In this document: one piece after another, positions 26,651 through 34,164 of the stretch
Layout: every line of letters begins with the position of its first letter
Position numbering within the stretch: the stretch's first letter is position 1
Origin: Lutimonas vermicola
GTDB taxonomy: Bacteria; Bacteroidota; Bacteroidia; Flavobacteriales; Flavobacteriaceae
Assembly: GCF_038433205.1 (NCBI RefSeq)
Contig: NZ_JBCDNA010000001.1
Span: 620,001 to 684,000 of the forward strand
DNA: 64,000 bases
Reading direction: 5' to 3'
The notes under the pieces: generated by a model
What the model was told of the DNA's origin: nothing
Seen by the model: the letters and a program-made list of their open reading frames with translations, nothing else
The model's database searches: none
Translations under genes and position numbers: made by a program

Positions 26651-27349
26651 TTATCCCAAGATTCCTTTTATTTCCTTAATTGAATAAGGAGGTTTTCTCT
26701 TATGAATCATTGCATGGCAATTAGGACAAACTGGAATTAAGTCGTTAATCGGATCGACTTCATATGATTCTCCTATTTCTGATATAGGTTTAATATGATG
26801 AACATGGATAAATCCCTTTCCAATATCACCATATTCATCACTGAAATCAAATTCACACGCTGAGCAAAATGCTCCATAATGGTCAATGCATTCATCTCTT
26901 GCTTTCGTATTACGCTCATATTTATTTACTAAGACAGTCATTTTGGTGCCTTCACTGTAACTATTTTGAACATCATCATTTACTTCATCTGGCAATAAAG
27001 TATTAATAGGATAAGGGATGGGTATTCCTTTTTTTTTTAAATCAATTTCATATTTTATTGAAACTCCAGAAATTATTTTATTAATAATTACTTCGTCATC
27101 CACAACTGCATTTTTATCGTCAAAATAATTGCCAAATTGAGTTAAACGATATTCCCCATTGGCAGCATGGGAAAATGGAAAGTCATAAAGTATATCAGTA
27201 TTTTTGTCAATAAATGTAATATTTTTAGGTGGATGACCAAAAAAGGTTGGAGGATCTGCTTTTTTTGGAACTGTTATATATTTATCATGCATACCTGCCT
27301 CACCTAGATTAGAAGCGTATAGCCTTTTAACAAAAGATGTCTGACTCAT
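26651..27349 (-). CDS. HNH endonuclease with B3-like N-terminal domain
   Basis: About 232 aa from the ATG at 27349 (MSQTSFVKR); a longer TTG frame overlaps the methyltransferase and is less likely. The C-terminal half is a classical zinc HNH: CSAC, then HVHHIKPISE, then CPNCHAMIH. The N-terminal 115 residues align in pattern with the start of the adjacent McrB: a Gly-rich early loop, FIDKNTDILYDFPF against FYDKNLKKTFDFY, and EYRLTQFGNYF against EVRLSRMANYF. I infer that both proteins carry the same site-recognition domain. The gene lies between the methyltransferases and mcrB with gaps of 10 and 12 bases. It may be an independent restriction enzyme for the same site or a nicking accessory. 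Confidence 0.85.
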   Translation of the reverse strand: MSQTSFVKRLYASNLGEAGMHDKYITVPKKADPPTFFGHPPKNITFIDKNTDILYDFPFSHAANGEYRLTQFGNYFDDKNAVVDDEVIINKIISGVSIKYEIDLKKKGIPIPYPINTLLPDEVNDDVQNSYSEGTKMTVLVNKYERNTKARDECIDHYGAFCSACEFDFSDEYGDIGKGFIHVHHIKPISEIGESYEVDPINDLIPVCPNCHAMIHKRKPPYSIKEIKGILG

Positions 27350-27359
27350 AATTATATTT

Positions 27360-28883
27360 TTAAATGAATTTTTTAATGACTTTAGCAATACTTCTTGCCA
27401 TTATAGGTGGCACAGCATTTCCAATTTGCATATATGTTTTTAAATAAGCACCTAAAAAAACATAATCATCCGGAAAAGACTGTATTCTTGCTGCTTCTCG
27501 TGGAGTAATGCTTCTAACTTGTCTTGGATGAATATGAGAATGGCAATCCATTTTTAAATGAGCTGTAATAGTTCTTGAAGGTTTATCTTCAACTAGTTTA
27601 AAATATTTATCCTTAAAAATGTGATTGCGGTGTTTGTAAGGCATAACATGCTTAATCTTTTCGCTAGTACCGTCTTCACCTTGTTCCAGAGTACTATAGA
27701 TTTCATAATTAATTTCGTTGGTATATCTAGCCTTATGATTGAAAACGTAATCAATTTTTCTGCCTTGATTAATCAATTTTAAATAAGAATTTTCATTCCC
27801 TTCAAATCTATTTACATCCACTTTTTTACCGGTAATTTCATCATCAACTTCTGTCATATTTTTAATACGAGGGGCTTCAAGCTCCTTAATATACTGTAAA
27901 GCATCTCTTAAAACATGGCCTTGATTATCTTGATAACTCTTTTCAATTTCTTTGAATATATCTGATGGCGTTATATTTTTTGTCTTGGATATATCGTCCC
28001 TGATAGCAATAAATATCAACCGCTGTCTTTTTTGTGCAACACCAAAATCATTCGATACTAATACTTTGCAAGCAACGCTATAAGAATATGTTTTATTACC
28101 TATGTTAGCTTTGATACTTTCGTAATCTTCAACCACTTGTTCAGCATATGGAAGCATACCTTTAACATTCTCCATTACCACAAACTTGGGTGCTATTTTT
28201 TTTACTGCTTTTAAGTAATACTTATACAATTCATTTCTTGAATCATCAATTATTCTTTGTTGATTCGCAGTACTAAATCCCTGACAAGGTGGTCCACCAA
28301 TAACAACATCTATTTCTTTATTAATGTAATCTTCTATATGATCAACTATATTTCTGATATCTCCTAAAATGACTCTGTCCTCTTGTACTTCAGGATGATT
28401 ATATTTGAATGTTTCAATGCAAACATCTTCATAGTCATTTGCCAAATCAACTTGATACCCTTCCTGGCTAAACCCAAGACTTAATCCGCCAGCACCGCAG
28501 AAGAAATCAATAGTTTTAGGACCAGTTTTTTTTTTGGCTTTTTCTTGAGTTATTTTCCTCTTAACAGGGTCTAATTTGTTCAATAAATCACCGATCAATT
28601 TTTTGTGTTTAATGTTGTAGTTGATCGCTGTAATGAATTCGCTACAAAGAGGTGCTTTTAGAACTTTTAGTAATTGATTTTGTTCATATTCCGAATTTGA
28701 TTCAATTATTTCAAGCTCTTGTAGTCTTTTAATAGTGTCATCTGACACATCTGAATTTACTGAAGAATCAACGAGATTATTCTTTTGAGCAAAAACATTT
28801 AAAAGTTTAATGAACAGATTAACTTTTTCAATGAAAAACTTCCTTTCTCTAGTGTTTTCTATTTTGTTTATATACTGAAACAT
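27360..28883 (-). CDS. dcm: DNA (cytosine-5-)-methyltransferase (LlaJI-like M2)
   Basis: The 507-aa enzyme methylates cytosine at C5 using S-adenosylmethionine. After a 120-residue helical N-terminal extension come the motifs in order: I (IDFFCGAGGLSLGF), IV (GGPPCQGFS with catalytic Cys), VI (ENVKGM), VIII (QKRQRLIFI), IX (RSITPREAARIQSFP) and X (QIGNAVPP). The target-recognition region between VIII and IX is long (about 150 residues). It lies 5 bases after the first methyltransferase gene. Two methyltransferases next to McrB/McrC homologues fit systems with an asymmetric site in which each strand needs its own enzyme. The N-terminal extension is of unknown role. Confidence 0.92.
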   Translation of the reverse strand: MFQYINKIENTRERKFFIEKVNLFIKLLNVFAQKNNLVDSSVNSDVSDDTIKRLQELEIIESNSEYEQNQLLKVLKAPLCSEFITAINYNIKHKKLIGDLLNKLDPVKRKITQEKAKKKTGPKTIDFFCGAGGLSLGFSQEGYQVDLANDYEDVCIETFKYNHPEVQEDRVILGDIRNIVDHIEDYINKEIDVVIGGPPCQGFSTANQQRIIDDSRNELYKYYLKAVKKIAPKFVVMENVKGMLPYAEQVVEDYESIKANIGNKTYSYSVACKVLVSNDFGVAQKRQRLIFIAIRDDISKTKNITPSDIFKEIEKSYQDNQGHVLRDALQYIKELEAPRIKNMTEVDDEITGKKVDVNRFEGNENSYLKLINQGRKIDYVFNHKARYTNEINYEIYSTLEQGEDGTSEKIKHVMPYKHRNHIFKDKYFKLVEDKPSRTITAHLKMDCHSHIHPRQVRSITPREAARIQSFPDDYVFLGAYLKTYMQIGNAVPPIMARSIAKVIKKFI

Positions 28884-28888
28884 CTTAC

Positions 28889-30091
28889 TTATTTTCCTAA
28901 AACTTTTTTAATACTCTTTGCTATTGCCTCTGCCATTAATGGTGGAACCGCATTTCCAATTTGCTTATATTGTTGGGTTCGTGAACCTTCAAAAACAAAG
29001 TCATCTGGAAAAGATTGTAATCTGGCTGCTTCACGAGGAGTTATTGTTCTTTCTTGTTTATGATCAGGGTGTATAAACTGATTACCGTCTTTATATAAAT
29101 GAGCAATAATTGTTCGAGCAGGTTTGTCCCAGAATTGAACCACATAACTATTATTAAAAACTCTTTGTTTGATATGATTTAAAGATGGCTTTTTTTCTAG
29201 CAGCTCTTTGAATGTCCATTTGTTTTTGCTCATAGCCAAATATCTTTTACGGTCCTTTTCATTATGAGTTCTGGCAACATGGTCTAATAATACCTCATCG
29301 TCCTTTGATCTGACTTTAGACAAATAGTCATTCCAAGATTCTACTTTGTGCTTAATTATCTTTTTACCTTCTCCCGGCTTCATTGCAGGAAGATCGGATA
29401 TCGCTTCTTTTACCGTCACATATTTTTGCTTATTAACTCTTTCTTTCTCAACTGATAATGGGTTGAAATGAGTTTTTATTATCCCTTCATAAATTTGTTC
29501 TGGTTTAATTTTTATTCCTTTTTTTACTCCAATTAGTATGACCCTTTTCCTTATTTGAGGCACTCCATAGTCACAAGAGTTTAAAACCATTTTCGCTGGG
29601 TCTTTGATTAGATTATATTCTTTACCAAGTCTTTTTAAAATGACATTAACTGTTTTCTCTTTTCCAAGCTTTGCACTTAACAAACCAGTAACATTTTCAA
29701 AGACAAATATTTTAGGTTTAAAATGATTTAATATCTTCTCATAACTTTCAAAAAGATAATTTCTTGGGTCATCTTGCATGCCGTTATCATCTTTGGCTCT
29801 TCCAAGTGAGGAGAAGCTCTGACATGGTGGTCCACCGATCAATAAATCAACATTTCTGTTTTTGATCTCATTCTCTATTTTTACTATTATGTCATCATCT
29901 GTGATGTCATTTTCCAGTACACTAATCTCATCTTCAGCATAACCATAATTTTTCATTCTGATTCGAAGGCTTTCACATGCATAATGATCATATTCAACGT
30001 GAGTTAGGCTTTTAAATCCTTGTTTATAAAAGCCTTCACTCAATCCGCCACAACCTGCAAACAGGTCAATAAATGTTAATTTCTTACTCAT
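28889..30091 (-). CDS. dcm: DNA (cytosine-5-)-methyltransferase (LlaJI-like M1)
   Basis: About 400 aa from the ATG at 30091 (MSKKLTF); a TTG two codons earlier is also open. Motif I is IDLFAGCGGLSEGF, motif IV GGPPCQSFSSLG with the nucleophilic Cys, VI FENVTGL, VIII IRKRVILIG, IX RTITPREAARLQSFP and X QIGNAVPP. It is of standard length with no extension. It is the first intact gene of the six-gene restriction operon that runs to 21719. The start codon lies within the last codons of a decayed XRE regulator frame (ATGAGTAA), an arrangement typical of controller-protein genes coupled to methyltransferases. Confidence 0.92.
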   Translation of the reverse strand: MSKKLTFIDLFAGCGGLSEGFYKQGFKSLTHVEYDHYACESLRIRMKNYGYAEDEISVLENDITDDDIIVKIENEIKNRNVDLLIGGPPCQSFSSLGRAKDDNGMQDDPRNYLFESYEKILNHFKPKIFVFENVTGLLSAKLGKEKTVNVILKRLGKEYNLIKDPAKMVLNSCDYGVPQIRKRVILIGVKKGIKIKPEQIYEGIIKTHFNPLSVEKERVNKQKYVTVKEAISDLPAMKPGEGKKIIKHKVESWNDYLSKVRSKDDEVLLDHVARTHNEKDRKRYLAMSKNKWTFKELLEKKPSLNHIKQRVFNNSYVVQFWDKPARTIIAHLYKDGNQFIHPDHKQERTITPREAARLQSFPDDFVFEGSRTQQYKQIGNAVPPLMAEAIAKSIKKVLGK

Positions 30092-30279
30092 GTTCAACTA
30101 AAAGTTCTTTTGCACTGATATTTAATATTTCAGCAATTTTATATAAGTCTTCAACACTTAGCTGTCTTCCCTTTTTAATCATAGGAGTTTACCATATTAA
30201 AGCTTTTCCTTAGTTATTCAGCAAGCCAGATATGTTTGATACCTTTTTCTTCTAAAACCTCTTTTATTCGGTTCGTTAA
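30084..30279 (-). pseudogene. Decayed XRE-type helix-turn-helix regulator
   Basis: Reading the minus strand from about 30279 gives NRIKEVLEEKGIKHIWLAE, then a TAA where Gln is expected, then LRKSFNMVNSY, a frameshift near 30182, and KKGRQLSVEDLYKIAEILN ending in KELLVEHE. Together they spell a complete XRE HTH domain of about 65 residues with one nonsense change and one frameshift. Such small regulators often control restriction-modification operons, and this one ends inside the methyltransferase start. Its loss would remove that control. A sequencing error could explain one lesion but hardly both. Confidence 0.7.
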
Positions 30280-30596
30280 TACTAGTAATACAAGTTCTTT
30301 TATGAAATTCGAATATCTCAAAATATGAGATATAAATTTTTAAATCAAAACGTTTTTATCAACAAACTTGTTATAATCATAATACCGCTTCAAAAACCCA
30401 ATATTCATTCTCCTTTACTCCCCTAAATTAAACTTTATTTATTACTTCATCTCTGAAACTGCTAGTCTATTTATTTCGATTTATAAACAAAGAACGTACC
30501 CTTAACTACAATTACTTATGTTTGAAACTTAACAAGAATCTTCAGAGTTTCTGCTTTGCAGAACACCAACAGAGTTTACTGAACCACTGTGGTTGA
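30280..30596. other. AT-rich spacer between divergent units
   Basis: The spacer should contain the promoter of the restriction operon (minus) and that of the second vsr module (plus). An imperfect palindrome atatctcaaaatatgagatat lies near 30312 and could be a regulator-binding site for the decayed XRE protein. No gene is seen. Confidence 0.45.
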
Positions 30597-31240
30597 ATGA
30601 TTTGGAAAATCAGCAAAATTATGAGTTTCAAAAGATCATTTGAAGACATTTCAATTCAGGAATTATTCCAAAAACTAAGAAGCATTATTGATTATTTTGA
30701 ATCAGGTTATGAAATCACTGATGATTATCCGTATATGTATTTGATTCTTAAAAAAAGGATTAAACATCTTGAAAAAATCTACCTAAAGATGAATTATATT
30801 GAAGATCAGTGAAAAAGGATCTATAATTAGTGAGTCAATTAACCCAGAATTATAGCTAACTTTGATTATCATGACTGATGTTCATAGCAAGGAGACTCGA
30901 AGTTTTAACATGAGCAGAATAAAAGGCAAAAATACCAAGCCTGAAATTCTGGTTAGAAGACATCTGTTTTCAAAAGGATTTCGCTTTCGGTTGCATGATA
31001 AAAATCTTCCTGGAAAGCCGGATATCGTTTTAAAAAAATATAAAACCGTAATTTTTGTTAACGGTTGTTTCTGGCATGGCCATAAGAACTGCAAATATGC
31101 TGTTATCCCTAAAACAAGAACTGAATGGTGGAAAGATAAAATAAATAAAACAATATCAAGAGATTCTTATAATCATAGCACTGTAATAAAAGATGGTTGG
31201 AATGTGGTCATAATATGGGAATGTCACTTAAAACCCGATA
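30531..31240 (+). repeat. vsr module, direct-repeat copy 2
   Basis: Second copy of the leader, small ORF and vsr unit described at 20907. The leader reads aacaagaatct then caccaacagagtttactg. The similarity covers coding and non-coding parts alike, which points to segmental duplication and not to independent acquisition. Confidence 0.8.
30597..30812 (+). CDS. Duplicate of the vsr-linked small protein (71 aa, damaged C-terminus)
   Basis: This frame matches the 79-aa protein at 20972 over about 60 residues (MSFKRSFEDISIQELFQKL; KKRIKHLEK). It then leaves the homologous frame: a base change in the A-run after LEK shifts the reading, and the codon equivalent to Trp in EEKWKRMY is TGA here. The last 10 residues are therefore not homologous. 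The product may still be made, but I regard it as a degenerating duplicate. Confidence 0.45.
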   Translation: MIWKISKIMSFKRSFEDISIQELFQKLRSIIDYFESGYEITDDYPYMYLILKKRIKHLEKIYLKMNYIEDQ

Positions 31241-31290
31241 GAATAACTAAGACGCTAGAAGATCTTGTACTTGAGCTTCATTCTTTGTGA
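30862..31290 (+). CDS. vsr: Very-short-patch repair endonuclease (Vsr), copy 2
   Basis: The 142-aa protein is a close paralogue of copy 1. It has the catalytic Asp in PGKPDIVL, the His pair and the zinc Cys in NGCFWHGH, Cys in NCKY, and the final Cys in IIWECHL, so every ligand of the structural zinc is present. It should correct T:G mismatches produced at sites methylated by the local Dcm enzymes. Its 3' end overlaps, on the opposite strand, 44 bases of the decayed methyltransferase gene. The start at ATG 30862 precedes a second in-frame ATG at 30871 (MTDVH), which matches the copy 1 start region better. Confidence 0.88.
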   Translation: MIIMTDVHSKETRSFNMSRIKGKNTKPEILVRRHLFSKGFRFRLHDKNLPGKPDIVLKKYKTVIFVNGCFWHGHKNCKYAVIPKTRTEWWKDKINKTISRDSYNHSTVIKDGWNVVIIWECHLKPDRITKTLEDLVLELHSL

Positions 31291-32544
31291 AAAGTGAAGC
31301 AATGCCTGTTGCAATCCTTTCAGCCATTAAAGGAGGCACTGCATTACCTATCATTCTATAATTAGGGCCCATTGACTCATTAAATTCAAAGTCTTCGGGA
31401 AATGACTGAATTAATGCCGCTTCCGCAACACTGATTGATCGTGCCTGTTCTATATCAGGATGAATGAACAAAAGACCATCTCTATCCAAATGAGCCACAA
31501 TTGTATGTGAAGGCTGATCCCATTCCAAATTTCTATATTTATTGTGAATTGAATTTTTACCAATTACTTGGTTATAAAAACCTATTCTGTCCTCACTACT
31601 TCTTTTATTCATTCCATTAATTAACCACTTTCTAAAAATACCAATGTCCCTTTTATTGTGAAATCGAGGAATATGCTAAGTTTTTAAAATTTCACTTTTA
31701 AAAACAGGAAAATGTGAGACTTTTCTTTTATTAATTATTTGGATATTATTTGAAGGTTTAAAATCAGGTAGATGACCAATTACATGCCTCATAGTTTTAA
31801 CCTCGCATGATTTTAGGTTATTGATCTCATTGTAAATGTCTTCCAGCTTAATATTAGAATTTTTATTATCCCTGTTTATTCCAATTATAATAACTCTTTT
31901 CCTGTTTTGAGCAACGTTAAAATCACGAGCATTAAATAATGCTGTTTTTAATTTTTTTGGTACAAGTATATATCATATCGACAATTATCAAATGCTTCAA
32001 AGATCCGATCTGTGACTTTCCTCCCACCCGGAGCAGCACTGAGCATACCTTCAACATTTTCAAATACAAAAACAGATGGTCTAAATTCATCAACTACTTT
32101 TATAAAGCTTTCAAATAAATAATTTCTATAATCATCTTTTACTAACTTGTTACTATGAGACCTCCGAGCCATCGAATAAGCTTGACAAGGAGGTCCACCA
32201 ACCACTAAATCTACTTTAGTGTTTCTTACCAGCCCTTTAAGTCCATTTTTTATTATACTAGCATGATTAGTTTCGCTAAAACTATTCAGAGATAAATCAC
32301 TCCAATTACCGTTAAGGAGTTCATCAGTTCTCTGTATATCGAAATGTATAACTCTTTTTAACGCTGTATTTTTTGAGTGATTCCATTTTTTCTCAAGTCT
32401 TGATCTTAAAGTTCTTACCATTGGAAGTTCCCATTCAACATGTGCAAGTCCTTTGTATTTTCCAGATTTAAGGAACCCTTCAGTCAGGCCACCGCAACTA
32501 GTAAACAAATCAATTATAGTAAGTTTTTTATTTTTCATTCTCAT
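31247..32544 (-). pseudogene. Decayed DNA (cytosine-5-)-methyltransferase
   Basis: The N-terminal piece (32544 down to about 31950) has motif I (IDLFTSCGGLTEGF, with Ser for the usual Gly-side residue), IV (GGPPCQAYS) and VI (FENVEGM). The frame breaks at a run of seven A near 31955; with eight A the frame continues as KKLKTALFNARDFNVAQNRKRVIIIG (motif VIII split here for brevity after RDF). A TAG follows at 31678-31676, after which the same frame resumes into motif IX (SISVAEAALIQSFP) and X (MIGNAVPP). One frameshift and one nonsense codon therefore inactivate an otherwise complete gene of about 430 codons. Its start overlaps the end of the intact methyltransferase upstream by 17 bases. Confidence 0.82.
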
Positions 32545-33949
32545 TTATTCTATCAAGTACTGATTTGAAATTTTCAGCGATTAAAGAAGCCATTAAAGGT
32601 GGGACTGCGTTGCCAATCTGTTTAAATTGATTTCGTGTGGTCCCTGTGAAAAAGTACCAGTCAGGAAACGATTGAATTCTTGCTGCCTCTCTTGGAGTTA
32701 TACTTCTAGGAATATTACCCGGATGAACATAAGAATTCCCATCTAATTCAAGATGAGCAATAATTGTTTTTGAAACACTTTCTGCGTCAAGTTTAAAATA
32801 CTTATCTACGAATCCTTTTACCCTCCTATTTCCTTTTGCATCGATTTCCACTCCGTAAATTACTTTTGAAAGCGCTTTTTTATTTTCGGGATCATTTAAA
32901 TACTTCCCAGGTACAAGATTTTTAAAAATAAATAAATCTCTTTCATTATGATATCTCGATTTATGATTATAAAGCCGCTCCGGAAATTCTAACCTTTCTT
33001 TGTAAGTATTTATTAATCTTACATAGGATTGGCTGTCTTTTTCGCCAAGAAGCTCTTTATAAGGTCCATCAGACATGTTCTTTCCAAAGCAATTTATGTT
33101 AGAAAAAGATAATTCTTTTTCTTCAGAATAATTATTTGGTTTAGGATTGGCTTTAATTTGTGGCAAGTCTAAAATAACTTCTTTAAGTTTTATGGCCTCT
33201 TTCTTAGCGTTAATAATTTCTTCAAAAATTCCTTCCACTGCAATTCCATATTTTTCAGAAAGGTCTTTTCTCAACCCAATAAAGAAAATACGCTCACGGT
33301 TCTGTGCAAGACCAAAATCTTTGGCGTTTAATATCGCGGATGAAGTTTCATAATTATTTTCACCTCCTGTATCGCGCAATGATTTTTCAATAAGATCTCT
33401 GTAACCAGATGCTGATGCCAGCCCCTTTACATTTTCAATTAGTATCAGCTTAGGGGATAATTTTTCAGCAAATTTTAAATAATGCTTAAACAACTGATTT
33501 CTAGGATCATCTATAAACCCCTTGGTGCGTTCTTCCAAACTGGCCTTTTTTGATCGTCCAATCATTGAAAACCCCTGACAAGGAGGCCCTCCAACTAAGA
33601 CATCAACATGATTAATTCCTGCAAGTATTTTCCTTATCCCTTTATTATCTTTTACAGATGGTGCCTTCTTACGAAGTTCCAACTCAATTCCAGTTTCTAT
33701 AACCATATGCCCCTGCATATCATAACTCACATCACCATTACCAAGATGTTTATATAGTTCCTTGATATCACCAAGAATAACTCTTTCCTCATTTGTATCA
33801 GGATGTGTTTTCAAAAGATTCTTCTTTAAGGTATTTAATGCGGGCTCAGCTATGTCATTAGCCATTTCCAAATGAAAGCCTTTATTACCAAAGCCAATTG
33901 TAAGTCCTCCAGCACCGGCAAATAAATCAATGTAAGTGTAATTTTTCAT
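32528..33949 (-). CDS. dcm: DNA (cytosine-5-)-methyltransferase, mza-associated
   Basis: About 473 aa from the ATG at 33949 (MKNYTYIDL), which places motif I (IDLFAGAGGLTIGF) at the usual distance from the N-terminus; a frame 21 codons longer is less likely. Motifs IV (GGPPCQGFSMIG), VI (IENVKGL), VIII (QNRERIFFIG), IX (RSITPREAARIQSFP) and X (QIGNAVPP) are all intact. It lies 150 bases after the AIPR gene in the same direction, which fits the Dcm gene of MutL-Z1-AIPR neighbourhoods. It is distinct in sequence from the two LlaJI-like enzymes. Expected role: marking host DNA at its own recognition site. Confidence 0.9.
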   Translation of the reverse strand: MKNYTYIDLFAGAGGLTIGFGNKGFHLEMANDIAEPALNTLKKNLLKTHPDTNEERVILGDIKELYKHLGNGDVSYDMQGHMVIETGIELELRKKAPSVKDNKGIRKILAGINHVDVLVGGPPCQGFSMIGRSKKASLEERTKGFIDDPRNQLFKHYLKFAEKLSPKLILIENVKGLASASGYRDLIEKSLRDTGGENNYETSSAILNAKDFGLAQNRERIFFIGLRKDLSEKYGIAVEGIFEEIINAKKEAIKLKEVILDLPQIKANPKPNNYSEEKELSFSNINCFGKNMSDGPYKELLGEKDSQSYVRLINTYKERLEFPERLYNHKSRYHNERDLFIFKNLVPGKYLNDPENKKALSKVIYGVEIDAKGNRRVKGFVDKYFKLDAESVSKTIIAHLELDGNSYVHPGNIPRSITPREAARIQSFPDWYFFTGTTRNQFKQIGNAVPPLMASLIAENFKSVLDRINENEK

Positions 33950-34164
33950 AAAGTGGTTAAAAGTAAATGCATTCCTATAATCAGAAAAATAAAAACGGTT
34001 ATAATTCCCCATAATAATGAGAAATATTTTTCAAAAGTATTTTATTAAAGCATAATTACATTAATTGGTAATAATGAAGCGAAATTATCTGAAATCATTG
34101 AATGAAAATGACAGGAACTCTCTAATTATTTAAATGAAATTATTGGCTTGAAATTATAAATACA

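Noticed and set aside
27350..27388. Extended TTG start of the HNH gene overlapping the methyltransferase
   Set aside because: The extra 13 residues are an out-of-frame reading of the methyltransferase C-terminus; the ATG at 27349 gives normal spacing.
31676..31960. Programmed frameshift in the decayed methyltransferase
   Set aside because: A separate in-frame TAG lies downstream, so a single recoding event would not restore the protein.
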